Positions 22,200 through 32,473 of a DNA stretch of 64,000 bases are shown one piece after another. This DNA is from Sorex araneus (lineage: Eukaryota > Chordata > Mammalia > Eulipotyphla > Soricidae). Under the pieces are notes generated by a model that was not told the DNA's origin, did no database searches, and saw only the letters and a program-made list of their open reading frames with translations. The stretch lies in assembly GCF_027595985.1 (NCBI RefSeq), contig NC_073303.1:182881470-182945469 (forward strand). Direction: 5' to 3'. Position numbers and translations under genes: made by a program. Numbering within the stretch: the stretch's first letter is position 1; each line of letters opens with the position of its first letter.

Positions 22200-22646
22200 T
22201 TGCCATGCCTCAAACTACTTTTTATTTGCAACTACATGATTTGACGCAATTCTTCTAAACAACGACATAAAATAGATTTCCTTGTGTATAAATAACTTAC
22301 ATACTCCCAGTAAAGTCAATGTTCAAGGTGCTAGAACAGCCTGTCGACTCCTACAGTACTTTCGTATCCAACAGCGTTGATGCACAATATATAAATACTC
22401 AAGTCCAATATTAAAAACTCAGGCACTTGACTAACTTTAATAAAGTTTCTCAAACTATATCAATTTATCTAAAGTGCATATATATATTTTAAGAAAGATT
22501 ATTTTCAATAACTTCTCTATAAAAATACGTTGGATGGTTTGGCGGTCCATCTAACTTTACTACTATGAATATGAACTTTTAACTTTTAACATGTAGCCAG
22601 GATTATACTACCTCTTTTGAACATGACACCAACAGAATTAAAGCAG
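22200..22646 (-). other. BTG3: BTG3 3' UTR
   Basis: SINE-free AT-rich sequence between the BTG3 stop codon and its poly(A) signal. The whole stretch 20,050-23,100 is free of recognisable interspersed repeats, which fits two abutting 3' ends under constraint. Confidence 0.65.
22221..22226 (-). terminator. BTG3: BTG3 poly(A) signal
   Basis: The + strand TTTATT reads AATAAA on the minus strand, about 420 bases after the BTG3 stop. It is the first well-placed signal before the CXADR exon 8 end. Confidence 0.65.
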
Positions 22647-22886
22647 CTAGTGAGGTGCTAACATGTGAGGATTAATCCAGTGATTCCGTTCACAATGCAT
22701 TCCCGGAGGAGGTACCCACGTCACTGGAATGGGGCGATACGGTTTATTCTTCCTTCCCTGGTTGGGGTAACCAAATGGAACAGGAGGAGGGTAGTGATGC
22801 TGGTGGTTATTCCCTCTGTACATCCCTGGCTTTTTTCTGGGCACAGGGTGCCACATTGGAAGAGGTGGGAACATCAGCTCTGAAAT
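22647..22886 (-). CDS. BTG3: BTG3 exon 5 (last coding exon)
   Basis: Encodes residues 174-252, starting ISELMFPPLPMWHP and ending INPHMLAPH, then TAG at 22649-22647. This is the variable C-terminal half of the BTG protein. It is rich in proline, aromatic and basic residues (NHQHHYPPPVPFGYP, PYRPIPVTWVPPPGMH) and has no known fold. The acceptor is a pyrimidine tract plus AG (plus strand 22888-22887), in phase 0 after the CAG glutamine codon of exon 4. The total of 252 codons equals the length I recall for the standard mammalian BTG3 isoform. Confidence 0.95.
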   Translation of the reverse strand: MSELMFPPLPMWHPVPRKKPGMYRGNNHQHHYPPPVPFGYPNQGRKNKPYRPIPVTWVPPPGMHCERNHWINPHMLAPH

Positions 22887-23106
22887 CTGTAGGGAAAAAG
22901 AAAACTGATTTAAAGGTAAAGTACGTGACCTTCCAGAACTCTCAACAGAGGAAAAAGAGAATCATTTGCCCACAGCCTTAAAGAATATGTCTAAGTGTCT
23001 AAGTATGCTGAAACCGCATGGAACCTCATGGTAATCAGTCAACATTTTCTGAATGAATGAAAACAAACTCTAACGGGGTACTCTAAACCCACCACAACTT
23101 ACTATT

Positions 23107-23276
23107 TATTTTTTGCTTTTTGGGTCACACCCGGCGATGCACAGGGGTTCCTCCTGGCTCTGCACTCAGCAATTACCCCTGGCGGTGCTCAGGGGACCAT
23201 ATGGATGCTGGGAATCGAACCCAGGTCGGCTGCATGCAAGGTAAACACCCTACCCGCTGTGCTATTGCTCCAGCCC
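23107..23276 (-). mobile_element. SOR SINE in BTG3 intron 4
   Basis: Near-consensus minus copy, 220 bases inside the intron from exon 5. Confidence 0.9.
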
Positions 23277-23463
23277 TGCAAAACTTGTTTTTATTTTCTG
23301 GCTGTAAAAGGTCAAAATACAATATACATATGGCATCAAGCCTTAGCTAGTCGGTTCCAGTCGGATAATGAAGTAGTCACCTACGGAGTTTACAAACCAT
23401 ACAGAGCTCTAATCTGCCGAACAATCAGGAATAGATGGCAGATATTTTAAAGGCACTCTCCAG

Positions 23464-23672
23464 CTGGGGCTGGAGCGATGGGTCAGGGAGTAGCGCGTTG
23501 GACCTGCACACACTGGACCTGGGATCCCACCCCCAGCATCCCATATGGTCCCCAAGCAGAGCCAGGAGTAATTTCCTGAGTGCAAAGTCAGGAGTAACTC
23601 CTGAGCATGTGGGCCCCAAACAAACAAACAGCAACAAAAACAAAAGGGAGCGGAAAAAAAAAAAACCCCAAA
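23464..23672 (+). mobile_element. SOR SINE, diverged
   Basis: ggggctggagcgatgggtcagg head and a long mixed C/A tail. Confidence 0.8.
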
Positions 23673-24717
23673 CAAAAACCACTCTGCAGGTGATTCTGAT
23701 AGAGGCCAGATGGTGTCTGCAAACGTTAGTTTTGTATTACCTATCTAGTCCAGCAGGTGGGAAATCGATACCACATTAGTCAGTGTTATCACAGCAATCA
23801 AGACCTCTTGGATCAGAATACCCTGTAATTATGGTTCAGAGTTCTATGATTTCTAATCGTATTACTTGTACTTAACCCCTTTAAACGTGTAACATTGCAG
23901 TCATGCGACAGTAGATCCAAAAGGCACAGAAGTTTCCAGTGGGCAGTACCTTCAGAGGGGCCGGGGTGGGGGGGGAGGGGGAAAGGGTTGGCGCTTAGTT
24001 TTGCTACAGCCAGCACTGAGAGCCTCACTTTGCAAGGCGGGGGCTCTGCCACTGAGCTGCAGCCCCGGTGCCATTAATCATACCTGAGTCTCACTTTAGA
24101 TGCAGTTTTGTATCTATCGTTTAAAAACAGCAATTGAGAAAATGAATTGAGAAATACATCTTGATTCACTTCAACATGTGTTTATGTAGCATAACATTCT
24201 ATGTGATAAACAGCAAGTGACATTCTGACCAACACAGATCCTTTCTCTTATAACTTCTGGATAACAATGGCATAGCTCTGCCGTAACTGAGTTACCTCAT
24301 TTCCTATTGAAGGGACATTTGCCTTCATTTTAGTCTTTTATTACTTATAGTGTGCAGTTTGTGACAAAACAATGCTGCAGGCCGTCACTTCAGGTAATTC
24401 ATTTAATCGTCAACAATAATGGGGATTTTAAAGAATTCAGGGTTCAATTATTAAACGACCAATACTAACTAACCAGTGGCAATATGAAACAGGGCTGATT
24501 TCTTTTTTCACTGGGTGCTCGTAACCGTTTAGAGTTGCCAGGAAGCAGATGAAACCCTGGCGCTCACACTCCCCCTTTCCGGTTAATCCCCAGGGGAGAG
24601 GCAGTCACTGTCCTGACGCCAGACTGTTTCTCCTGCTTATGAATTTCCTATCAAAGGCATCATTCACCATACATTCGTTTGACTAGCTTCTTTTGCTTTA
24701 ATCTAGTGGTTTTTAGC

Positions 24718-24955
24718 CCTCAGGCTACTGTGTGTGTGGGGGGCACATCTGATGGTGTCAGGCTTACTCCTGACTCTGTTTCCCAGCAGTGTAGGGATAA
24801 AGCCAGGGGGAAGCCCCTTCACTTTTTTGGTCTCTTAGCACTTTAAGCGTTCTGGGCGTTCTTTTGGGGGGTATCCTATTACTCTAGGATTTCAAACCAG
24901 GGCCAGCACCACATGCAAGGCAAGTGCCTCACCTGCCATACTCTCTCTCTGGCCC
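24718..24955 (-). mobile_element. Old SOR-like SINE remnants
   Basis: gggcacatctgatggtgtcagg ... ccagcaccacatgcaaggc ... ctctggccct; possibly two copies. Confidence 0.6.
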
Positions 24956-25159
24956 TGATTCTGTTTTGTAGATGTTTCTGTTGTGTGAACATAGTTTTTT
25001 TCCTTCATCAACCTATCGAATATTTGGGTTCTTAGTAAATTTTGGCATTTTAAAATAAGTTCATGAAAGAAGCGGCTATAAACATTCCAAGACAAGATAA
25101 TTTCACTTCTCTTGTGAAAGCTGAAGTGTGGAACTGCTGGGTAACGAAGCAGAAGCGTA

Positions 25160-25360
25160 TTGAGCTTCGTGAGGCCCATGGCTCCGCCAAGGTCCTGTGC
25201 TGGGCTGGCTAGCGAGGTGTGCCGACGGTGTGCGGACGGGAGGCGTGCTGTGCCATGTGGGAAGCCCGAGTTTGATCCCAGGCGCTGCGGGCAGTGGCCG
25301 AGCTCAGAGCTGGAAAAGGACCCACGCCCACACCAGAGGTGGCCACCCCGCAGATAAGAT
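25160..25360 (+). mobile_element. Degenerate SINE
   Basis: gggaagcccgagtttgatccc looks like a B box within an otherwise GC-rich, eroded unit. Confidence 0.35.
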
Positions 25361-25617
25361 CAAAAAAACTTACTTTCCCATTTTATTCTTCCAACCCACT
25401 GCTCGAGAGTCTAGCTGCTTCACGTACTGGTGAGTCTACATTCGGTGCTGCCAGGCTTTGAAGCTTTTATTTTCTCGATGCCAAACTAGGCAAAATCTTT
25501 CAGCAACTACTGGACATTTCCGTAACTCCTCAAATGTGTTTACATTTTTGGGTTTTTTGGCCATCATTTTCCAAAGGGTTCTTTTTCTTTTAAGCCACTT
25601 ACGGGAGTGAGCTTTTT

Positions 25618-25742
25618 TGGGTGGTCCTCCCCAGGGCTATCTCCAGCAGTGCTCGGGAGCCAGCGTGGTGTCAGGGCTCGAACCCAGGGCCCTTGCAGGC
25701 TAGGAATGTGCTTCAACTCCACGAACCATTTTCTTGGGTCCC
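25618..25742 (-). mobile_element. Old SOR-like SINE
   Basis: gggctatctccagcagtgctcg ... tcgaacccagggcccttgc. Confidence 0.6.
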
Positions 25743-26022
25743 CAGGAGTGATTTTCAAGTTATTCCAGAAAGAGTTCCTTTGACAGAATGTATGTGTCTA
25801 TGTGTGTGTACAGACACACACCGAAACAGAGTCTGTGCCGTTTCAGGCCTTGCCCATTCATTTTCTTAATGGCTTCAGAGATGAACAGTTTCTTAATTTT
25901 CATTGGAGTCAATTTTTTTCTCATGAAAGAGCTTTTATGTGTACCCCCCAGAAGAAACTCTGCCTATCCCACACCAGTTAGTAATATCCCCTATATTTTC
26001 TTCTGTAAGAATAGTGTTTCCC

Positions 26023-26183
26023 GGGGCCGGAGCGGGGAGGGCTTGCCTTGCACGCGGCCAACCTGGGTTCAATTCCCATCATCCCATATGGTCCCCCGAG
26101 CACCGCCAGGAGTAATTCCTGAGTGCAGAGGCAGGAGTAACCCCTGTGCATTGCCAGGTGTGGCCCAAAAAGGAAAAAAAAAA
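26023..26183 (+). mobile_element. SOR SINE with deleted A box
   Basis: The head goes straight from ggggccggagcgg to gagggcttgcc, losing about 20 bases of the promoter. Target duplications AAGAATAGTGTTTCCC at 26007-26022 and 26184-26199. Confidence 0.93.
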
Positions 26184-26772
26184 AAGAATAGTGTTTCCCT
26201 TTTAAGTTTTAATCCATCTCAAATTAGTTTTTGCATGTGTCACATCAGAAAGCAAATTCACTTTCTTTCTGTATGTCATGAATCACTTCAGTATTATTCT
26301 TGAATCATTTCCCCAGACTGCTCTAGCGTCGTTATTTAAAAACAAGACAGCAAAACTGTACAAAGGTTGACCTATACATTGACTTGAAAGCAGTGATACC
26401 TCTCTGCATCTTAAACCATTATCACAATATTTATATAATGGCTTTAATATCAGTGAGGCCTCCAACTTAACTTTTAAAAAATAATTTTAAGAATGTGTCA
26501 CTTTTCAGAAAAACCCTTTTAGAATTTTTACTGATGCTGAGTTGAATCAATAGATCAACTTGGAGAAAAATGACATAATCTTTACCTCTAATGTAGGGAT
26601 GTTTCTAAGAACACACATATCCTTAAAAGAACAAAGAACCCAAGATAAATCTTTCTTTACTTTGATAACTTTTTTTACAATTCTTGCAATATCTGGCTGA
26701 AAAAACTGAAGTAGGACACTGCACAGCATTTTTTTTCCCACAATGACTGGTGATAGCCATGCTTTTGTCATA

Positions 26773-26851
26773 AAATTTTGTTATAGTGGCTATAACAAAA
26801 TTTGTTATTTTGGAGAAGACATTTCTCCAAACATTCTCCATGGAGAAATGT
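26773..26851. repeat. Two adjacent small hairpins
   Basis: 14-base perfect arms AAATTTTGTTATAG / CTATAACAAAATTT with a 3-base loop (26773-26803). 15 bases later, 11-base arms ACATTTCTCCA / TGGAGAAATGT (26819-26851). Confidence 0.85.
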
Positions 26852-27429
26852 TTTTCTTAAAAATCACATAAAGATACCTGACTTCCCATAGACTTTTAAT
26901 AATCCTATCTTAATTTGGGTTGAAATAAAATATAAGGTAAAAAAAAAAACCCTAAAAATTAGTAGCAATCGGTTTAATTTGGGATGACTTTCATTCTTTC
27001 TTTATTGAGTAATAATGAAGAAAATTCTGAGATAAAATTGACACATATCTTAATGGATTCCAGGTTCGCAACAGTAATTGCCAGAAATAAATGTATTATG
27101 CAGAGAAAAAAAAGTGCCCATATTATTGCAAGGTCTCTAAATCAACTTCTGAAATACAAAAACTATACTTACTTATCTACACAGGGAATCTCTTGGAAAT
27201 AAAAATAACTTGTAACGAATGCCTCTACTAAAGGGCACATGACTGGTGGCTGGGGAGAGTGGGAGTATTTGTTACTATTATAATCTTACTATCTGAAGGT
27301 ATTTTTAAAAAACTTTTGTGTGTGTGGGGGGGGCAGAGGGTTGGGTCTCCGGAAAGCTGAAGAAGGGAGGAAACTTTGCCAAGCCCATCATCACTCTGCT
27401 TCCATAACCAGACAAGGCCAATACAACAG

Positions 27430-28310
27430 CAAAGAAGAAAAGTATACACTGGTATCTAATGAATATAGAAGCAAAACATACTCCTCAAAATCTTGGCAAA
27501 TCACATCCAGAAATACAGCAAACCTAATTCAGAAAGAAACAAGTGAAATTCATCCCATGGACGTAAGGATGATTTTAAAATACACAAAGCAACTAATACA
27601 ACATACCATTACCAACAAAAGGTCAAATAAACATCACATGATTATATCAATAGACTGAAAAGGCACTTGACAAGATTCAACATCATTTATGAGAGAAGCT
27701 AAATGATTTAGGAATGATGTTAATGTAATAAAATGATGTTAATATAATAAAATGATAGACGACAAACCCACAATTAATATCATGCTCAGTGGTAAAAATA
27801 AATAAATGAAATTAAACATTTTCCCCTTTAACCAACAAGAAAACAATCTCCACTCTGCCACGAAACATTTGGCATTATTTTGGAAGTTCTAGCCAATTGT
27901 GCAAAGAGAAGAAACTCAACTTGCGAAAGAAGTAAAACTTAAATCGCTATTTACAAAAGACACAGGGAACCCTAAGGACTCAACCAAAATATGAAAGAAA
28001 TTATAACTGAATATAGTAAAATGGGAATACAAAATCAATACACAATCTAATGCAATTACACGTCCAAGCAATGTTAAAATGAACAAAATTAAGAAAATTC
28101 CATTTGCCATACATCAAAACCCATAAATAATCCAAATAAAGATAAAAGACCTACACGCCTACACAGGTGAAACCATCAGACACTGTTAAAAGCAAGAGAA
28201 GGCAGTCAAGGCTGAGTTATCTCGTGTTCCTGAACTGGAAGGACAGTTAAAATGTCCCTAGTTCAAGGGCAATTTATACATTCACTAGAATCCTCATCCA
28301 AAACATAAGG
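27430..28310 (+). mobile_element. L1 ORF2 fragment (decayed)
   Basis: Recognisable reverse-transcriptase-region blocks in order: aatcttggcaaatcacatcc, tgaaattcatcccatgg, acatcacatgattatatcaatag, cacttgacaagattcaacatc, atcatgctcagtgg, ttggaagttctagcc. There are many stops. Confidence 0.75.
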
Positions 28311-28311
28311 G

Positions 28312-28500
28312 CCAGGCTTGAGGAAACAGCTCAAAGGGCTGAAGCACACATCAGCCGTGCACGGGGCCCGATTCCATCCCAGGCACTGCACCTGCCCGCA
28401 GAACGGTCAGTCACTTCTGGATTTGGCCCCAGCACCGCAGAGTCGGAGCAGCACTGCAGTGCCAAGCGCAAGCTCTGAACTCTCCAGCGCAGTTCCCCAA
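28312..28500 (+). mobile_element. Old SINE within the L1 region
   Basis: agggccaggcttgaggaaacagctc ... cgattccatcccaggcactg; an eroded tRNA-headed unit. Confidence 0.5.
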
Positions 28501-28504
28501 GCAC

Positions 28505-28742
28505 TGCGGGAGAAACCATGGGGGTGAAGGGAGAGAGAGGAGGAAAGGGACTGCCAAGGAGGGAGGCTGGGTGGAAGATGGCGGGGAGGGGGAGGCATGG
28601 CAGGAGAGAAACTGGGGACACGGGTGGTGGGAAAAGTACACTGGCGAAAGGAGGGAGTTGGACCATGAAAGGGCAAAATAAAACCTAATCTTAAACAACT
28701 TTGTAACTATGTGTCTCATGGTGATTCAAAAAAAAAAAAAAG
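28505..28742 (+). mobile_element. L1-like 3' end
   Basis: GGGGA/GGGAA-rich run, gaaactggggacacggg, gaaaagtacactggcg, ttgtaactatgtgtctc, atggtgattc and A13. Same design as 34440-34765. Confidence 0.65.
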
Positions 28743-29143
28743 AAAAAAGAGAGAGAGAAAAAAGAAATCAGGTTTGGGATATCTATCAGCTCCCATCCTC
28801 CCCCACCCTCCCCCATGGCAAATTTAAAGGAAACAAAAAAATGATTCTAGGCCTTGTATGAAACCATAGAGACCACGGGCAGTCCTGAGAGAAGAGGAGG
28901 AAACTAGAGACGCTGTGCTGCCCGACTCCAGCCATACAGGCAAACAGCTGAGACACAATTCAAGCCTACAGACGAGCCTACGGGCACGACAGTTAACAGA
29001 GTGGAGAAAGGAAGCTTCTTTAATGTCGAGGAAAACAGAACCAAAAAAAAAAAAAAAAACTAAACAAAAAACCAAAAACAAAACACACAACCCCCCCCCA
29101 AAAAAACCAAAACCAGAACATTGTCAAATTAAAGGTTTTTATA

Positions 29144-29320
29144 AGGGGCCAGAGCAATAGTGCAGTGGATGGGGCGTTTGCCTTGCACGTGGCTTACCCA
29201 GGCTCAATCCCCAGTATCCCATATGGTCCTCTGAGCACCACCAGAAGTAATTCTTGAGTGCAGAGCCAGTAGTAACCCCTGAGCATCACTGGGTGTGGCC
29301 TTCCCTCCCTCACCCCACCA
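29144..29320 (+). mobile_element. SOR SINE
   Basis: ggggccagagcaatagtgcag head, B box ggctcaatcccc; inserted in the L1 region. Confidence 0.88.
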
Positions 29321-29331
29321 GATTTTTTTTA

Positions 29332-29430
29332 CAGGAGCTGGGAATATAGCTCAGTTGTAGAACGCTTGCTGTACATACGTGAAAAGCTGGGTTTAATCCC
29401 TAGCACCATAAAAATAAATGATAAAAATAT
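29332..29430 (+). mobile_element. tRNA-Ala-derived (ID-like) retroelement
   Basis: About 75 bases close to alanine tRNA: ATAGCTCAGTTGTAGAACGC is the D-arm/A box and GGGTTTAATCCCTAGCACCA the T-arm/B box. An A-rich tail (taaaaataaatgataaaaa) follows. It is clearly different from the SOR head. It may be a tRNA-Ala retropseudogene or a member of a small ID-like family; only one copy is in the window. Confidence 0.7.
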
Positions 29431-29661
29431 AAACTTTTACACAGAAAAAAAATTGCACACAAAAAGGCAATCTATGAATCAGGGAAAAATTACTTGTACA
29501 TCATATTGACAAGGGGTTGATACCCAAACTTTATAAAGAATTTAACAAAACTGAGAGGCCGCTAAGTGTGGTCACTCGACCTCATACCTCTTCATCCTCA
29601 GCAATGGAAAACAAATTAAAACAAACAAAAAAAAGAATTTAAATAAGAAACAACCCAATTA

Positions 29662-29822
29662 GGGGCTGGAGCAATAGCACAGCGGGTAGGGTGTTTGCCT
29701 TGCACGCAGCCGACCAGGGTTCAATTCCCAGCATCCCATATGGTCCCCTGAGCACCGCCAGGAGTAATTCCTGAGTGCAGAGCCAGGAGTAACCCCTGTG
29801 CATCGCCAGGTGTGACCCAAAA

Positions 29823-29856
<34 letters not shown>

Positions 29857-29858
29857 AA
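29662..29858 (+). mobile_element. SOR SINE in L1
   Basis: Near-consensus with A30-type tail. Target duplications AGAAACAACCCAATTA at 29646-29661 and 29859-29874. Confidence 0.95.
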
Positions 29859-30027
29859 AGAAACAACCCAATTAAAAACCAGGCAATCACCTGAGCAGAC
29901 AATTCTCTGAAGAAGGCATAAGGATAACCCACAGGCGCAAGAAAAATGCTCAGTATCACTCTTTAGGGAAATGCAAATCTAAACTACACCTATGTATCAC
30001 CTCATACATGTGACAATAGCCTATTGT

Positions 30028-30211
30028 CATATTACAAAGGAAGTATTTTTGTTAGGTAGTAGAAAAGAAAATTGGAAGAGACTGGGTCATTTTTATCCGC
30101 ACCCAAATAAAACAGAAATAGGAAATTGTGGCCTACTTCTTTGTCTGGAATTGGGGTGCTTTATATGTAGGGCCACATGTGAAGCATCTTACATATTACA
30201 AAGGAAGTATT
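30028..30211 (+). repeat. 147-bp inverted-repeat arm 1 with 20-bp flanking duplication
   Basis: Bases 30044-30190 are an exact reverse complement of 31143-31289. The copy lies inside L1-derived DNA. The same 20 bases flank it at 30028-30047 and 30192-30211, and removal of one copy plus the insert restores a continuous L1 reading. This arm is therefore the inserted copy and the other is its source. Confidence 0.93.
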
Positions 30212-30311
30212 GGCAAGGATGTAGATATAAGTGAACTCGTACAGTGCAGGTGGGAGTGTCAAGTGGTGCAGCTCCCATTGAAAATGCTATGGTGAGTCTG
30301 TAAAACACTGA

Positions 30312-30500
30312 AATTGGGGGGTCGGAGAGAATATGGCGAGTAGGGCTCTTGCCCCACACATGGCCAACCTGGGTTCAGCTCCAGACATCCACATGGTCTC
30401 CTGAACACCACCAGAAGTGACTCCTGAATGCAGGCCCCCGAGCAATCCCCAAGGAATGCTGGGTGTGGTCCCCAAACCAAACAAAAACCAAAACGAAATC
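30312..30500 (+). mobile_element. Old SOR SINE next to BTG3 exon 4
   Basis: gggggtcggagagaatatgg head, tgggttcagctcc B box; lies about 90 bases from the exon 4 donor. Confidence 0.75.
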
Positions 30501-30591
30501 CCCTCTCGCCCCCCCAGAATAAACAAAACCAAAACCCGAAACCTAGAGCAACACGAACAGGACAAATCTGACCCAGAATTAGCTCAGTTAC

Positions 30592-30799
30592 CTGGTAAAC
30601 AGGGCTCGGGGTTGCAGTCACAGAACTGGGTTTCACTTCCACTTCCTTAGTTGTTTCTTCATCTGAAGAAGAGGATCCCGAGTGATAATCAGAGGTAACC
30701 TTATCAAGGGCTCTGGTCACTTTCTTGGAGATCTCATCCTTGTTCTCATCTTCATTTTCAAAGCTGGCAACGATGAATGCATTGTTTTTCTCTCCATAC
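30592..30799 (-). CDS. BTG3: BTG3 exon 4
   Basis: 208 nt encoding residues 105-173. It begins with YGEKNNAFIVASFEN, the last strand of the BTG domain just after Box B. A charged, serine-rich linker follows (ENKDEIS, SDYHSGSSSSDEET, EVEVKPSS) and ends PSPVYQ. The SSSSDEE run is a likely casein-kinase-2 type phosphorylation stretch (inference). The acceptor AG follows a T-rich tract (minus strand, at 30801-30800) and the donor is GTAACT. The exon sits 381 bases from one arm and 343 bases from the other of a 147-bp perfect inverted repeat. An old SOR SINE lies close on the intron 4 side and a younger one on the intron 3 side. Confidence 0.95.
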
Positions 30800-30915
30800 C
30801 TAAGAACATAAAAGAAAGCCAAAAAAATCACCTTGCAAAGCCTGAGCTACATCAACAAAGTCAAGTCATAAAAATCTAACACAGCTAGACATGCCACTGG
30901 TTCAAAATACAGACT

Positions 30916-31105
30916 CGGGCTGGAGCGACAGTACTGCGGGGAGGGCATTTGCCTTGCACACAGCCGACGTGGGTTCGATTCCCAGCATCCCAAATGGTCC
31001 CCCAAGCACTTCCAGGAGTAATTCCTGAGTGCAAACCACTGTGCATCACCAGGTGTGACCCAAAAAGCGGAAAAAGAAAAGAAAGAAAAGAAAACAAAAC
31101 AACAC
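30916..31105 (+). mobile_element. SOR SINE in BTG3 intron 3
   Basis: Target duplications AAAATACAGACT at 30904-30915 and 31106-31117; 37 bases from the 147-bp repeat arm. Confidence 0.93.
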
Positions 31106-31142
31106 AAAATACAGACTTCCCAGAACACAGCACTACAGGTAA

Positions 31143-31289
31143 AAGATGCTTCACATGTGGCCCTACATATAAAGCACCCCAATTCCAGACAAAGAAGTAG
31201 GCCACAATTTCCTATTTCTGTTTTATTTGGGTGCGGATAAAAATGACCCAGTCTCTTCCAATTTTCTTTTCTACTACCTAACAAAAATA
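31143..31289 (-). repeat. 147-bp inverted-repeat arm 2 (probable source)
   Basis: Reverse complement of 30044-30190 with no mismatch over 147 bases. It has no flanking duplication. It lies in BTG3 intron 3, 343 bases upstream of exon 4 in the transcript. Confidence 0.93.
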
Positions 31290-32330
31290 GTTGGTTAAAA
31301 CATCAGGGTTATTTCATTATTTGGATATTTAGCATATGCCATAGAAATTGACTGCACACAAATTTTTTTCTACTGTATTTTTATTTGACCCCATAAGAGT
31401 ATAGTAATCTGAGTTAGAAATCAATTCAACATTTCCTATGACTTATTCTTACAATAATTTAAAAGGGGTCTCTGTTTCCTATTTCTAAACAAAAAGGAGA
31501 ACGAAGGCAATGAGTTTGAAAGGAAAACTGTCAAAATATGTGACTTTGGCTGGTTACTAAATGAAAAATAAATTTTGCAATAAGGGAAAATAGCCTAATG
31601 AAGAATAAAACTGAAATTTTTCACACCTGACAAAGGAGCCACAAATTTAAATAGATTGGACTATAACGAGCTTAGTAAAAATTCTAGTGAGCCTTAAAAC
31701 AAGGAAGCAAATCATTAAGCAGCATGTAGCTAAAGACAGGAAGACAAAGTGCTTAGAAATTTTAAATATATTTTAAAAAAAATCAATACAACATAGGGTT
31801 AACTGTTACTGACTATAATGCCAATTTGTTTCAAGATAATTCACCTCAAATTAGTCCTTATCAAGGTAACTATACAGAAGTGAAAGATCTAAACGCAATT
31901 AAAGTTTTTGAAACTTCATGTAGAAATCAAGCAGTCTCATAAGTTCTCTGAAAACTCTCCAATTTTATTTCAAAGAACTGCTACAGTGCACAATTGAAAA
32001 TAGGCTTAGGACCTATTTTATTACTTTTTAATGTTCCTGCCATTAAACCATGAATTAGCCTGTAGGAGTCATCTTCATTATATCAAAATGCTAAAACTGT
32101 ATGTTAAGTAAACTGGAAATGAAAGAATTGTGCGCTGTGAGGAATTTCGCCAACCTTTTGGGCATCTCGGTCTAAGAATCAGCAGTTGAAGACCAACCTG
32201 TACTCAGCCAGCCTGGCTTCCTCACCTGGCTGACACCGGGGGCTTCGGGAGAGAAATGGCTTGCTGGGTCAGAGCTAGCTACTGCCAGAGCCAGAGCCAG
32301 AGCCAGAAATGTGTGCCAACCTGTAGCAAC
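31290..32330. other. BTG3 intron 3, no recognised repeat
   Basis: AT-rich unique sequence; nothing further seen. Confidence 0.5.
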
Positions 32331-32337
32331 TCTTTTT

Positions 32338-32473
32338 TTTTTTTTGGTTTGATTGGTTGGTTTTCTTTTTTTTTTTTTTTTTGGAGGGGGGGTCACACCT
32401 GGCGATGCTCAGGGGACCATATGGAATGCTGGGAATTGAACCCAGGTCGGCCGCTGTGCTATTGCTCCAGCCC
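32338..32473 (-). mobile_element. SOR SINE with internal deletion
   Basis: Flanked by (C)TGTAGCAACT / CGTAGCAACT. The central part and part of the head are missing. Confidence 0.88.

Larger units (their letters stand above)
29430..30310 (+). mobile_element. L1 ORF2/3' fragment (decayed), interrupted
   Basis: Blocks in L1 order: gacaaggggttgatacccaa, aacaacccaattaaaaacca, atttagggaaatgcaaatc, ggcaaggatgtagatataag, caagtggtgcagctcccatt, aatgctatggtgag. A SOR SINE (29662-29858) and the 147-bp inverted copy (30048-30191) interrupt it. It probably continues the element at 27430. Confidence 0.8.

Noticed and set aside
23745-23765. CCAGCAGGTGGG as a third CTCF-like motif
   Set aside because: The 3' half departs from the consensus; too weak to list as a site.
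29639-29959. Many 60-120 codon frames containing GSHLAMHRGYSWLCTQ-type sequence
   Set aside because: All are translations of SOR SINE copies in fixed frames.
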